Positions 36,746 through 45,785 of a DNA stretch of 64,000 nt are shown one piece after another. The translations under genes and the position numbers were made by a program. The stretch is from Pseudocolwellia sp048296855 (GTDB lineage: Bacteria > Pseudomonadota > Gammaproteobacteria > Enterobacterales > Alteromonadaceae). The notes below the pieces were generated by a model. That model made no database searches, was not told where the DNA came from, and worked only from the letters and a program-made list of their open reading frames with translations. The DNA lies in assembly GCA_048296855.1 (NCBI GenBank), contig CP182631.1, one strand, 5' to 3'. Every line of letters begins with the position of its first letter. Within the stretch, counting starts at the first letter, position 1.

Positions 36746-38017
36746 ATGCTGACTATTGAACCTCTTTTTGCTTTTTTATCAGTAACCATACTATCCGTTA
36801 GCCTTATTATGTTTTTTGCTTCGGGATTACTTTATGCTTTGAATACTCAAATGGGGTATTTTTATCAAAAATACTGGGCTATGGCTTGGTTTATGATGGC
36901 GGGCTATACATTTTTTGGTGGCCTAACGATGATTATGAGAGTTCAAGGGATTCACGAACATTGGTCATTAATTGTATGTACGGGGTTATCTCAAGTTTTT
37001 GGATATAGCGGACCTGTCTTATTACTTGCGGGTTGCTTAACAATGAAAAGTAAACATAAAGTTAAATTTCATTGGTGGTTAGTTGCTTTAATTATTATTG
37101 CTTTTTCTGTAGGTATGACATTTTCTTTTAATTCACCTGAGCAATGGCAAGAGCGTTATATATCACGTGTTGGATTGAGAAGTTTATTCTGCCTTGTGGT
37201 TTCCTCTTGGGTAGCGATAAAAACAATTCAATTTTTTAAAGATGATCCCAAGTCTGGGCCTAAAATATTTGCATACGCCATGCTTACCTACGGCCTTTCA
37301 TGGAGCGTATATGTTATCGCAAGTATAGATATGCTGTTTGGCGGGCTATTTTATCGCTATCTTGGGATTTTCGGAATTATTGAGTTTGCTTGCCAAGTGG
37401 TACTTATTTATGGCTTTACTATTTGGGCTATTCAAAATGAAAAAGAAAAAGTATCTAACGCGCAAGAAAAACTTGAAGAGATGGCTTGGCTTGATAGCTT
37501 AACAGGATTATATAATCGACGTTGGTTAGATTGCCATGCTGAACAGTGGTTGCAGCAGCATTGTATTCCAGTAAGTAGTGTAGCGGTTATGTTTATTGAT
37601 CTAGATGGGTTTAAGCAAATTAATGATCGTTTTGGACATAAAGTAGGGGATGAATTATTACAAAAGGTTACCGCTGTATTAAAGTTAGAAGCAAGTAATA
37701 CTGATATTCTTTGTCGGTTAGGCGGGGACGAATTTATTTACGTATATACGTCAAGCAGCTCACATGACGATATGAAAAACAAAGCAAATAAAATACGAAC
37801 CAGTATTCGATCTATAAGAGATATAGGTAATAATCCCGTCAAACTTTCTTGTTCAATTGGAATTTCTTGTCCGGAGCAAGTTTTTAATATTGAGGCTCTA
37901 ACCTTAGCGAGTGACAAAGCCATGTATGTTGCTAAACACAAAGGTAAAAATACAATACAGTTTGCATCAGATGATTCTTATTATAATAGCCAGCATTGGT
38001 CTCATGAAACATTGTAA
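36746..38017 (+). CDS. Membrane diguanylate cyclase (GGDEF)
   Basis: The 423-residue protein has about seven membrane helices (residues 8-230), a short coiled-coil linker (NEKEKVSNAQEKLEEM), and a GGDEF domain (245-410) with intact GGDEF at 326-330 and DSLTGLYNRRW at its start. It should make c-di-GMP from two GTP. The inhibitory I-site Arg (RxxD, five residues before GGDEF) is replaced by Ser (SNTD), so product inhibition through that site is unlikely. Confidence 0.93.
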   Translation: MLTIEPLFAFLSVTILSVSLIMFFASGLLYALNTQMGYFYQKYWAMAWFMMAGYTFFGGLTMIMRVQGIHEHWSLIVCTGLSQVFGYSGPVLLLAGCLTMKSKHKVKFHWWLVALIIIAFSVGMTFSFNSPEQWQERYISRVGLRSLFCLVVSSWVAIKTIQFFKDDPKSGPKIFAYAMLTYGLSWSVYVIASIDMLFGGLFYRYLGIFGIIEFACQVVLIYGFTIWAIQNEKEKVSNAQEKLEEMAWLDSLTGLYNRRWLDCHAEQWLQQHCIPVSSVAVMFIDLDGFKQINDRFGHKVGDELLQKVTAVLKLEASNTDILCRLGGDEFIYVYTSSSSHDDMKNKANKIRTSIRSIRDIGNNPVKLSCSIGISCPEQVFNIEALTLASDKAMYVAKHKGKNTIQFASDDSYYNSQHWSHETL

Positions 38018-38119
38018 TGTTTTTATATTTTACAAAAAAAATATAATATTTAATCTGTTAAAAGCTTTTATAATCTATATGATAGCATTCAAATCTTATG
38101 TTTTAAGTTAAGGATACGG

Positions 38120-38941
38120 ATGTTATCTCATTTCAGTAGTTCACGTGTTTGGACTATCACTTTTTTTGAATTAGCTCGGCTATTTGCGTCTAAACGCGGA
38201 CTGATTGTTCTTGCTGCTTTTTCATGTCTTTGGTTTTTAATTTTTACTTATGTTATAGGGTCTGCGGCTGAGTTTATAACTTCTGAAAGTTTTAAAGACC
38301 TTGCTCAACAAGCGTTTGGGAAACTAAACTTGTTAGCGCTCTTGGAGTGGGAATTACCTGAATTAAGTATTTATTGGATTATTTCAGCTTATTTATTACC
38401 TACATTTGCAATTTTATTTTCATGTGATCAAACTTGTTCTGACCGTGAACGCGGTACGCTACGCTTTATTTTACTAAGAACCAGTCGACCAGAATTACTT
38501 TATGGTCGATTTTTAGGGCAAGTACTCATCCTCGCTATTCTTATATTTATTACATTAATTGCTAGCTTACTTTTTTCATTATTCAATGAACAAACGGTGA
38601 GTTTTGGTTCATTGATTTTGTCTTTTAGTATTTTATTGAAACTTATTATTATTAGCTTACCTTTTATTGCGGGAATGACGCTGATTAATGTGTTTGTTAA
38701 ATCAGCTAAAATGTCATTAATAGTGTATTTTTTAATTTATATAGGCTCTGCAATAATCATTAATTTAATGACTCGTTTTGTTATGGATTTATCATTTTTG
38801 TTTTATTTATTTCCAGGTGAACAAATTGAATCTGTTGTAGGTTTTGAAAGTCATTACGTTAATAATTATATTATTCCTCTAACACAAACTGTTGTTTATT
38901 TGGCATTAGCGCAATTTATTTTTAAAAGGTCATCACTATGA
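38120..38941 (+). CDS. ABC-2 type transporter permease
   Basis: This 273-residue protein has six membrane helices and the ABC-2 layout, with a cytoplasmic CSDRERGTLRFILLRTSRPELLYGRFLGQ segment after helix 2. It overlaps the ATPase gene by 4 bases (ATGA). It resembles NosY/YhaP-type permeases; the substrate is unknown. Confidence 0.88.
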   Translation: MLSHFSSSRVWTITFFELARLFASKRGLIVLAAFSCLWFLIFTYVIGSAAEFITSESFKDLAQQAFGKLNLLALLEWELPELSIYWIISAYLLPTFAILFSCDQTCSDRERGTLRFILLRTSRPELLYGRFLGQVLILAILIFITLIASLLFSLFNEQTVSFGSLILSFSILLKLIIISLPFIAGMTLINVFVKSAKMSLIVYFLIYIGSAIIINLMTRFVMDLSFLFYLFPGEQIESVVGFESHYVNNYIIPLTQTVVYLALAQFIFKRSSL

Positions 38942-39837
38942 GTTTATTAATTAAAGTCGAAGGCTTAAATAAAAGATATTGCAACAAACATGCGTTGAAA
39001 AATGTAAACTTTGAAATAAATAAAGGTGAACCTGTTGCTTTAGTTGGGCCGAACGGAGCCGGTAAAACAACACTCTTTAGTATTTTATGTGGTTATATTC
39101 CTTATGATAGCGGTAATGTATCTATTTTAGGTGAATCACCTAGTATTGCAGCCGTTAATCAAACATTTAGTGCATTACCACAAGATGCTCAATTAGATCC
39201 CAAATATTCAATAGAAAGCCAATTAAAATTTTATGCTCAACTGCAAGGCTTTAGCACTAAGCAAAGCATTATTGAAGCCCATAAAGTACTCGATATGGTT
39301 GGCCTTGAAGACAACTACAAAGTAAAACCTTTAGAGCTTTCTCATGGTATGCGTAAACGTGCTGCCATAGCGCAATCACTTATAGGTTCGCCTCAATTAG
39401 TTATTTTAGATGAAGCGACTGCGGGATTAGATCCTAAACATGCAAAAGATATTCGTGAAATTATCTCAAATTTATCAAACGAAATTACTTTTGTGCTAAG
39501 TTCGCACGATTTAAGTGAGCTAGAACGTTTATGTGATCAGGTGTTGTATCTTGAAAATGGTGAATTAAAAGAGCATCAAACACTAACGTCAAAAGATGAT
39601 TTTAATTATTTAACGCTACGTATGAAGCAACACTCAGATAGCTTTGTAAAAGAAGTATCTATGTTGCCGTCTGTACAAAACGTATCTCAGTTGCAAGGTA
39701 AAGAATATCTTATTAGCTACACCCAACTAGACAATACTGAACCTTTTGATATTACTTTTTTAAAATATTGCCACGAACAAAATTGGGTGTATTCACAGTT
39801 AGTAAATGGTAAAACCCTTGAAAATCAATTGTTCTAA
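38938..39837 (+). CDS. ABC transporter ATP-binding protein
   Basis: The 299-residue ATPase has Walker A GPNGAGKTT (about 35-43), a signature of LSHGMRKR (degenerate LSGGQ), Walker B LVILDEAT and the H-loop SSHDLSE. A C-terminal extension of about 85 residues carries no known domain. It is translationally coupled to the permease gene, so the two form one exporter. Confidence 0.93.
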   Translation: MSLLIKVEGLNKRYCNKHALKNVNFEINKGEPVALVGPNGAGKTTLFSILCGYIPYDSGNVSILGESPSIAAVNQTFSALPQDAQLDPKYSIESQLKFYAQLQGFSTKQSIIEAHKVLDMVGLEDNYKVKPLELSHGMRKRAAIAQSLIGSPQLVILDEATAGLDPKHAKDIREIISNLSNEITFVLSSHDLSELERLCDQVLYLENGELKEHQTLTSKDDFNYLTLRMKQHSDSFVKEVSMLPSVQNVSQLQGKEYLISYTQLDNTEPFDITFLKYCHEQNWVYSQLVNGKTLENQLF

Positions 39838-39860
39838 AAACAAATAAATATACGAAAGAT

Positions 39861-40184
39861 ATGAAACCTAATACACAAAAACTTTATGAGCTAATTGCAG
39901 AAGCCACAGACTTGTTTATTCAAAAAAACACTGGCATAAATACATCGGTTGGATTAATGGATAAAGCCCTTAGAAATAAAGGCTTAGAAGCTGATGCCGT
40001 AACCGTAGATGCTATAGCCTCTAAGAATCGATTAATATTTGTTTTACTTGATGCCAATACTGACATAGTTGGTATTGGCTTAGGCAATATTATTGAAGAC
40101 AATATTGATCTGGTGGATCAAATAGCACTTAATGAACTTAATCCTAAAGTTGCTGCTGAATTACTGGTTAAGTATTTGAAATAG
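39861..40184 (+). CDS. Small conserved hypothetical protein
   Basis: The protein has 107 residues, is soluble and has a mixed alpha/beta pattern; no family motif is recognised. It begins 23 bases after the ABC ATPase gene and may be the third gene of that operon. Confidence 0.65.
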   Translation: MKPNTQKLYELIAEATDLFIQKNTGINTSVGLMDKALRNKGLEADAVTVDAIASKNRLIFVLLDANTDIVGIGLGNIIEDNIDLVDQIALNELNPKVAAELLVKYLK

Positions 40185-40250
40185 TAATACTTACCTTATT
40201 AAATGAAATAGATGTAACTTGTAGAATTGTAACTTAAAAAGAAATTAATT

Positions 40251-40799
40251 ATGAATAGTCTTGAATTATTATTAAATCGTCAATCTAATCCTCATCTTTG
40301 TGAACCCGCACCAGCAGGTGATGATTTACACCATATATTAAGTGCTGGTATGAGGGTGCCTGATCATGGCTGTTTAACACCATGGCACTTTACGGTAATA
40401 CAAGGAGAAGGCTTAAACACATTGAGCCAACACTTTGTAAACGCGGTAAAAATTGATACTGACGACGCTGCAAAAATAGAAAAAACCAGCAAAATGCCGT
40501 TTAGAGCGCCTATGATTATTGTGGTTAGCACCCAATATAAAGAACATAAAGTGCCTCAGCAAGAACAGCTCGTTGCAGCAGGTTGTAGTGTACATGCCAT
40601 GCAAATGATGGCGTATAGTTTAGGCTTTGGTGCTGTATGGCGCACAGGGGAGTTAAGTTACAATAATTCGGTTAAGTACGCGTTAAACATTAACAGACAA
40701 GACGACATTGTTGGGTTTTTATATATAGGTACAGAGAAAAAACAATTACCCACAAAACCAGTAAAACCTTACGAAAGCCATGTAACTTACTTAAACTAA
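40251..40799 (+). CDS. ydjA: NAD(P)H nitroreductase, YdjA family
   Basis: The 182-residue flavoprotein matches E. coli YdjA along its length: LELLLNRQS, LSAGMRVPDHGCLTPWHFTVIQGEG, FRAPMIIVVS, KVPQQEQLVAAGCSVHAMQMMAYSLGFGAVWRTG and IVGFLYIGT. The protein is a minimal FMN-dependent nitroreductase; the physiological substrate is not known. Confidence 0.92.
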   Translation: MNSLELLLNRQSNPHLCEPAPAGDDLHHILSAGMRVPDHGCLTPWHFTVIQGEGLNTLSQHFVNAVKIDTDDAAKIEKTSKMPFRAPMIIVVSTQYKEHKVPQQEQLVAAGCSVHAMQMMAYSLGFGAVWRTGELSYNNSVKYALNINRQDDIVGFLYIGTEKKQLPTKPVKPYESHVTYLN

Positions 40800-40818
40800 T
40801 CTTATAGTTACTTCTTAA

Positions 40819-40853
40819 GTTTAAGTAGCTAATGAACTATTAGTTACTTAAAC
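40819..40853 (+). terminator. Hairpin after ydjA
   Basis: A 15-bp stem with one mismatch (GTTTAAGTAGCTAAT / ATTAGTTACTTAAAC) lies 20 bases after ydjA, with AT-rich DNA but no clean T-run beyond. The rest of 40854-41183 shows no gene; a 14-codon ORF at 41019 is too short to support. Confidence 0.5.
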
Positions 40854-41183
40854 GGCTTAAATTATTTTATTTAACATGAATTCTTCTACAATTTGCTAGT
40901 CTTCAAATCTCTCAGCTAAACTCAGTGTTAACTCTTACAAAATATTGTAGCTTTGTTTTATCTATTAAGATCATAGCGTTTCATGATCACCACATATATA
41001 AAAATTTAGGGTATAACAATGAGTGCCTATCTAATAATAAAAGCACTACTTACTGATAAATAAAAATTTCAGACTACGTTAATACTGTTCGCGTAGTGGG
41101 AAACCTTTGGTGGTTTTTATATTCTAATAGTATATTGGCTGAAAGTTGTGTTGATTATTTTTAACTTCTAAAAGGATTATAGT

Positions 41184-41324
41184 ATGGAAAATTTAGGTTT
41201 TATCTTCGGTGTGATGGGAATGTCGATGGGCGTTGCTGGGTTTGCTTTTGGTTTAATATCTATGACTAAAATAGATAAACTTGAGAAGAAACTAAAAGCA
41301 CTTAATGTTTTAAATCAGGATTAA
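41184..41324 (+). CDS. 46-residue membrane peptide
   Basis: ATG 41184 has AAAGGA at 41171-41176. The product has a hydrophobic segment (FIFGVMGMSMGVAGFAFGLI) and an amphipathic basic end (KIDKLEKKLKALN), the layout of small single-pass membrane proteins. It lies just left of the cassette array. Function unknown. Confidence 0.6.
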   Translation: MENLGFIFGVMGMSMGVAGFAFGLISMTKIDKLEKKLKALNVLNQD

Positions 41325-41583
41325 AATAAAATTAGAACTTGCAAAATGGATACTGTTTTTATATACAGCACTCTGTATTTCTCGCTTTCTACAACAAAGC
41401 AGGGTTTTTTCCTTCTTTCATACAGCTGCTAGCGTACTTAAAAAAGTTATATTGTTGATATTTCGATTAAAGTGACATAATCTAGGTTTTTAAAGTTGTT
41501 TGTAAATGTTTTGTGGAAAGCGGGAAATTTGCAAACTAATAAGCTGTTATGTTTTCCCGACTTAGAGTAACTATTTTTAAATA

Positions 41584-41883
41584 ATGAAAAGGATTATTCT
41601 ATTACCGGTAATCGTATTAGCAATTTTTATAATCTGCTTATTTCAATTACCTGAAATTTCTATTACTAATATCTTTAGTTGGTTAGGTTTTTCTATTGCA
41701 GTTGGTTCGATTTGTTTCTTTACAGTTTTTTCGCCTTATGGAGTTAAAACACATACAAGCGTATTTGGCCATCGCCAAAAATATCGTCATCCCGTTGCAT
41801 ATATACCAAGCAAGGTCATTATTGTAATATTAGGATTAGTTGTTTTATCTTTAGGGGTAAGTTTTACTATTAACATTCTTTAA
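41584..41883 (+). CDS. C1: small membrane protein
   Basis: The 99-residue protein has three hydrophobic segments (about 3-20, 32-50, 77-97) and a basic loop (HTSVFGHRQKYRHP). It is the first gene of the array, with no clear ribosome site and no recognised family. The loop layout resembles small DUF-type membrane proteins. Confidence 0.65.
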   Translation: MKRIILLPVIVLAIFIICLFQLPEISITNIFSWLGFSIAVGSICFFTVFSPYGVKTHTSVFGHRQKYRHPVAYIPSKVIIVILGLVVLSLGVSFTINIL

Positions 41884-41893
41884 TGTATAAAAA

Positions 41894-41988
41894 CATAACA
41901 AGTTGCTCAAGGCGGATAAAAATTGCTGTGGTTCGCCTTCGGCTCACTATACCACAGCAACTTTTACCGCTTAGCAAAGCGTTATGTG
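41894..41988 (+). other. attC1 (type E)
   Basis: Box ACATAAC to GTTATGT; inner arms AATTGCTGTGG / CCACAGCAACT; outer arm TTGCTCAAGGCGG against CCGCTTAGCAAA. Confidence 0.9.
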
Positions 41989-42009
41989 TAAACGGATATC
42001 GTCGAGTAT

Positions 42010-42369
42010 ATGGATATTTTCAAAGGTATAGATTTCAATGACTCGTTTGTTCTCGGTTGGAGTTCAAATGACACAGAAATCACATTCAAAATTGAGGCTA
42101 GCATTTGGCCTGATTCGCCTCATTATCTAAGTCCAAAACCTGATGAATATACTTGCTACCGTAAATGTGAAATTCAATTTACGGGTTTTACTTCATATTC
42201 AGGGCTTGCTGAACAAAGTAGTGTTAAACCAATCAAAGATATAAATGGTTCATTTGATTATGGCAATATAGATTCGTTAATTAAGACAAATCAAGGCTTT
42301 AAGGTTGTTGGTGAGTTTGGTAACTTAGAAATTATAAACGGCAAAGTTCAGCTAAAAATTTACACATAA
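42010..42369 (+). CDS. C2: cassette protein of unknown function
   Basis: The 119-residue soluble, beta-rich protein has a FVLGWSSNDTEITFKIEASIWP opening and a DEYTCYRKCEIQF motif. I remember this general type as a frequent hypothetical in integron cassettes and polymorphic immunity loci, but cannot name the family. The stop lies just before attC2. Confidence 0.7.
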   Translation: MDIFKGIDFNDSFVLGWSSNDTEITFKIEASIWPDSPHYLSPKPDEYTCYRKCEIQFTGFTSYSGLAEQSSVKPIKDINGSFDYGNIDSLIKTNQGFKVVGEFGNLEIINGKVQLKIYT

Positions 42370-42463
42370 CAAGCTGTTCAAGCGGGACTTCTAACAGTTG
42401 GCTGGTTTCGCTTCGCTTCACATTTTAGCCAACTATTATAAGCCCCTTAACAGGGCGTTAGTT
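42364..42463 (+). other. attC2 (type F)
   Basis: Outer arms CTGTTCAAGCGGG / CCCCTTAACAG; 3' box GTTAGTT. The stop codon of the C2 gene is part of the 5' box. Confidence 0.93.
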
Positions 42464-42491
42464 TGCTAAATGGAGTTAAGTTAAACTAGTC

Positions 42492-42890
42492 ATGATAAGT
42501 CTCACTTTTGTAATTATATCTTTTGCAGTGTTTTTTGGTTTTGCTTATACCATGCAATTTATGGAGACCAAAAAAAGTATTTCTCTTAATAAAATACGAG
42601 ATAACTTTTCTGTAGTTCTTGAATCGGATAATCAAAAATACAAATCTGAAATGGTTTATATTTGGCTTGAGAATGAAAAGAAAAACTACTTTAATGGTAT
42701 GTTAACTTCATCAAACCAAGATGGCTTATTTATTAAAGGCGGGATTCTATTCTTTTGGGTTAAAGAGATATTTATCCCATGGTCTGAACTTGAAGCATCT
42801 GGTAAGATTTGGTGTTTTCTTTCTAGAAAAAATAAATATTATATTTCATCTCTTAATGTTTATGTGGCTGTTTTACAAGAGTATAGTTAG
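42492..42890 (+). CDS. C3: membrane-anchored cassette protein
   Basis: This 132-residue protein has an N-terminal membrane helix (residues 3-20), a coiled region, and a compact domain with GGILFFWVKEIFIPWSELE (about 83-101), similar in flavour to PH-like bacterial domains. Function unknown. Confidence 0.68.
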   Translation: MISLTFVIISFAVFFGFAYTMQFMETKKSISLNKIRDNFSVVLESDNQKYKSEMVYIWLENEKKNYFNGMLTSSNQDGLFIKGGILFFWVKEIFIPWSELEASGKIWCFLSRKNKYYISSLNVYVAVLQEYS

Positions 42891-42901
42891 GTGTAAACCA
42901 C

Positions 42902-43001
42902 AAACTAACAAGGCGTTCAAACGGACAAAAAACAGTTGGCTGTTTCACTCCGTTCACAATTTTAGCCAACAATTTTTTGCCGCTTAACGTGGCGTTATAT
43001 G
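42902..43001 (+). other. attC3
   Basis: Outer arms GCGTTCAAACGG / CCGCTTAACGTGGC; inner ACAGTTGGCTG / TTAGCCAACAAT. Confidence 0.93.
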
Positions 43002-43246
43002 CAATTCATGAAGTAGGGTGGTTTAGCTAATAATTCGGTTATTAACTTTTACTTTTTAATGCGCTGCTACGAGTTTCGCTATTGTGGTTTTTCAATAGTC
43101 ACTAATAAGCTTTGCCTTGTTAAAGAGACTTTTGTTGGCAAAGCTATTATTTCGTTCTGGCATTTGTGGGTAGCTCAATTTATAGTGCATTTATTACTAC
43201 CGTCTTTTACTTCTGACTTATGTGTTTTAAGTTAAAGTTAATCAGG
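43002..43246 (+). repeat. C4: ORF-poor repeat cassette (Q 5' end, GCC hairpin)
   Basis: First of 24 close copies of one element. It begins GCAATTCATG (Q form), has the hairpin AGCTTTGCC...GGCAAAGCT, then the block TGTGGGTAGCTCAATTTATA and ATTACTACCG. No gene is supported; in-frame TAG codons follow at once. Confidence 0.88.
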
Positions 43247-43346
43247 CATATAACAAGGCATTGCAAAGGACTAAAAACAGCTGGCCATTGCTCGTGCCTC
43301 GCTATTTTGGCCAACAATTTTTAGCCTCTGAATGAGGCGTTATATG
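43247..43346 (+). other. attC4 (type B)
   Basis: GCATTGCAAAGGACT against AGCCTCTGAATGAGGC; inner GCTGGCCA / TGGCCAAC. Confidence 0.94.
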
Positions 43347-43588
43347 CACTCAAATAGTATGGTTTGTTTAGCTAAAAATGTTTTTATCAAAGGTGCTTTT
43401 GTAAACGCTGCTACGAGTTTCGCTATTATAGTTTTTCAATAGTCACTAATAAGCTTTGCTTATTTAAAAGACTTTTGTTGGCAAAGCTATTATTTCGTTC
43501 TGGCATTTGTGGGTAGCTCAATTTATAGTGCGTTTATTACTACCGTCTTTTACTTCTAACTTTTGTATTTAAGTTCAGTTTTATCAGG
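43347..43588 (+). repeat. C5: ORF-poor repeat cassette (H 5' end, GCC hairpin)
   Basis: H form: the attC-proximal ATG opens 32 codons (MHSNSMVCLAKNVFIKGAF onward) ending FAIIVFQ then TAG, without a ribosome site. The hairpin is the GCC form with one wobble. Confidence 0.85.
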
Positions 43589-43685
43589 CATATAACAAGC
43601 AATTTAACGGGACTTTTACAGCTGGCTGTGCTCGTTCCTCGCAATTATAGCCAGCAATAAAAGCCCATTAATTGGGCGTTATACG
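43589..43685 (+). other. attC5 (type A)
   Basis: Resident type A arms; 3' box is GTTATAC rather than GTTATAT. Confidence 0.95.
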
Positions 43686-43699
43686 TACAGGGAGGATTA

Positions 43700-44047
43700 G
43701 TGCATAAATCTATTATATTTATCTTTCTCACTTTTATTTCCTCAGGGTTAACAAATGCTGCTGAATGGGATTATGCTAAAGCAGCGTGCAGTGATCTTGC
43801 TAAAAATGGAGAAAGTAAAATTGAACGAGAACACTGGTTTTACTTAATGTCTAAAGTTAATGGTATGGAAGCCGCAATTCGCCTTGCGTATTCTAAAAAC
43901 AAAATTGATGCGGCACTAGTCCCAGAATTTCATGACTGGAAACATACTCTTGCTAAATCATGCAACGAAGTAGTCGAAGATCTATCCAATGAACGCGGAT
44001 TGGATGTTCTTCATAATATACTGTACAAAAATCTAACGACTGGTTAG
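43700..44047 (+). CDS. C6: small exported protein
   Basis: GTG 43700 follows GGGAGG at 43690-43695. The 115-residue product has a signal peptide (cleavage near NAA-EW, residue 21) and a helical domain with two Cys (AACSDL, KSCNEV) that could form a disulfide. No family is recognised. Confidence 0.72.
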   Translation: MHKSIIFIFLTFISSGLTNAAEWDYAKAACSDLAKNGESKIEREHWFYLMSKVNGMEAAIRLAYSKNKIDAALVPEFHDWKHTLAKSCNEVVEDLSNERGLDVLHNILYKNLTTG

Positions 44048-44057
44048 GTGGCTTGTA

Positions 44058-44158
44058 CGTATAACAAGTCACTCAAAAGGACAAATAACAGTTGGTTTTT
44101 GCTCCTTCGTCGCTTATTTTAACCAACTATTATTTGCCTCTTAGTGAGGCGTTATATT
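44058..44158 (+). other. attC6 (type C)
   Basis: CACTCAAAAGG / CCTCTTAGTGAGG arms; inner AACAGTTGGTTTTTG / TTAACCAACT. Confidence 0.93.
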
Positions 44159-44175
44159 TTCAAAGCAGGTCGAGT

Positions 44176-44556
44176 ATGCGAATTCTATTAGCATTATATT
44201 TCTTTTCATTCTTTGCCAGTGCAACAAGTTGTGTTGAAACTGAAGAACAAAATGCAAAATGGGATGCTGCCTATGCGAGTAAATTTAAAATAAATAGTGA
44301 GTTAAATGAAAGCACATACAGTATTTCAGTTTCAATTCCTCAAGAGATTGACGGGCAACCATTTAATTTAGCCGGGATGATTATAGGTGATAAAAATAAT
44401 CCAGCGTTTTATTCCGCACTAAAAATATTTGAAGACGAAGGTGAGGCTAAAGTGTGGTTCCTCGTTAAAGCCGATGCTATTGAAAAGCATAACTTAATTT
44501 TTAGTTACGGAGATGGGTGTGGTATATCTATAAACGTACCTGTTGCTGTGAACTGA
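44176..44556 (+). CDS. C7: small exported protein
   Basis: The frame is open from 44092, but that part crosses attC6. ATG 44176 follows AGGTCGAG and gives a signal peptide (MRILLALYFFSFFASATS) and a 126-residue product with a beta-rich mature domain and a Cys near each end (SCVET, DGCGIS). Unknown function. Confidence 0.72.
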   Translation: MRILLALYFFSFFASATSCVETEEQNAKWDAAYASKFKINSELNESTYSISVSIPQEIDGQPFNLAGMIIGDKNNPAFYSALKIFEDEGEAKVWFLVKADAIEKHNLIFSYGDGCGISINVPVAVN

Positions 44557-44557
44557 A

Positions 44558-44658
44558 AATATAACAAGTCATTAAAGCAGGACAAAAACAGTTGGTTTTT
44601 GCTCCTTCGTCGCTTATTTTAACCAACTATTTTTTGCCTCTTAATGAGGCGTTATATG
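44558..44658 (+). other. attC7 (type C)
   Basis: CATTAAAGCAGGAC / GCCTCTTAATGAGG arms; inner region nearly identical to attC6. Confidence 0.93.
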
Positions 44659-44901
44659 CAATTCATGTAGTAGGGTGCTTTAGCTAAAAATATTGTTATC
44701 AAAAGTACTTTTGTAAACGTTGCTACGGGTTTCGCTATTATCGTTTTTCAATAGTCACTAATAAGCTTTGTTGTTTTTATTACTTCGTAATGTAACAAAG
44801 CTATTATTTCGTTCTGGTATTTGTGGGTAGCTCAATTTATAGTGCATTTATTACTACCGTCTTTTACTTTGAACTTTTGTATTTAAGTTTAGATTTATCA
44901 G
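44659..44901 (+). repeat. C8: ORF-poor repeat cassette (Q, GTT hairpin)
   Basis: GTT hairpin form: AGCTTTGTT...AACAAAGCT enclosing a second stem ATTAC-TTC-GTAAT. Confidence 0.88.
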
Positions 44902-45000
44902 GCATATAACAAGCAATTCAACGGGACTTTTACAGCTGGCTGTGCTCGTCCCTCGCAATTATAGCCAGCAATAAAAGCCCATTAATTGGGCGTTATATGC
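44902..45000 (+). other. attC8 (type A)
   Basis: Type A, with CTCGTCCCTCGC in the loop side. Confidence 0.95.
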
Positions 45001-45241
45001 AATTCATGAAGTAGGGTGCTTTAGCTAACAATTTGGTTATCAACTTTTACTTTTGTAAACGTTGCTATGAGTTTCGCTATTGTCGTTTTTCAATAGTCAC
45101 TAATAAGCTTTGCCTTGTTAAAGAGACTTTTGTGGCAAAGCTATTATTTCGTTTTGGCAATTGTGGGTAGCTCAATTTATAGTTCATTTAAAACTACCGT
45201 CTTTTACTTTGAACTTCAGTAATTAAGTTAAAGTTTATCAG
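45001..45241 (+). repeat. C9: ORF-poor repeat cassette (Q, GCC hairpin)
   Basis: Close to C4, with one T missing in the hairpin loop and TTTAAAACTACCG in place of ATTACTACCG. Confidence 0.87.
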
Positions 45242-45340
45242 GCATATAACAAGCAATTCAACGGGACTTTTACAGCTGGCTGTGCTCGTCCCTCGCAAAT
45301 TATAGCCAGCAATAAAAGCCCATTAATTGGGCGTTATATG
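45242..45340 (+). other. attC9 (type A)
   Basis: Type A with CTCGTCCCTCGC and one extra A before TTATAGCC. Confidence 0.95.
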
Positions 45341-45643
45341 GTAACAAAAGGATTCATTTGCTAAGGGATCTGTGGAAAGAAGGAGTATTGCCGCTTTTCT
45401 ACAGCATAAGCGTTGAGTTTATCCAAACAACAAATTCTATTTAAAATCCCTTGACGCGTGCTAAGCTTCTTTTTAATCCTTAATCTTAAGTAAAGTTGCG
45501 TAAGTAGTGTCTTTTACTTGAAGCAACTTTACTTAAGATTAAGGTTTGTCGCACAAGTTAAGGTGATTTTTTTATTTTATTTTGTGTTTGATTTTACGCT
45601 TATGGTTATGTTGGCTCGAGCGCTTAGTGTTTATCTGAGTTAC
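45341..45643 (+). ncRNA. C10: cassette with a perfect 22-bp hairpin, no gene
   Basis: Arms at 45478-45499 (CCTTAATCTTAAGTAAAGTT...) and 45523-45544 are perfectly complementary over 22 bp, with a 23-base loop that itself holds AAGTA/TACTT. TTGACG (45451-45456) upstream followed by TTAATC could be a promoter. No ORF is supported. The cassette probably carries a transcribed structured RNA or a DNA hairpin site; which one is open. Confidence 0.5.
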
Positions 45644-45743
45644 CATCTAACAAGCAATTGAACTGGGACACGTACAGCTTGCCGTGCTCGTTCCTCGCTA
45701 TTTTGGCAAGCTTTACTTTGCCCGTTAATATGGGCGTTAGAAG
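45644..45743 (+). other. attC10
   Basis: Arms CAATTGAACTGGG / CCCGTTAATATGGG; inner AGCTTGCC / GGCAAGCT; 3' box GTTAGAA. Divergent from type A. Confidence 0.9.
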
Positions 45744-45785
45744 CCTCTCAAACATAGGTGTATTCCTGTAAACTAAGGATGGTAA

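Noticed and set aside
41019..41063. 14-codon ORF (MSAYLIIKALLTDK) between ydjA and the array
   Set aside because: Too short to support; AGGG upstream could be chance.
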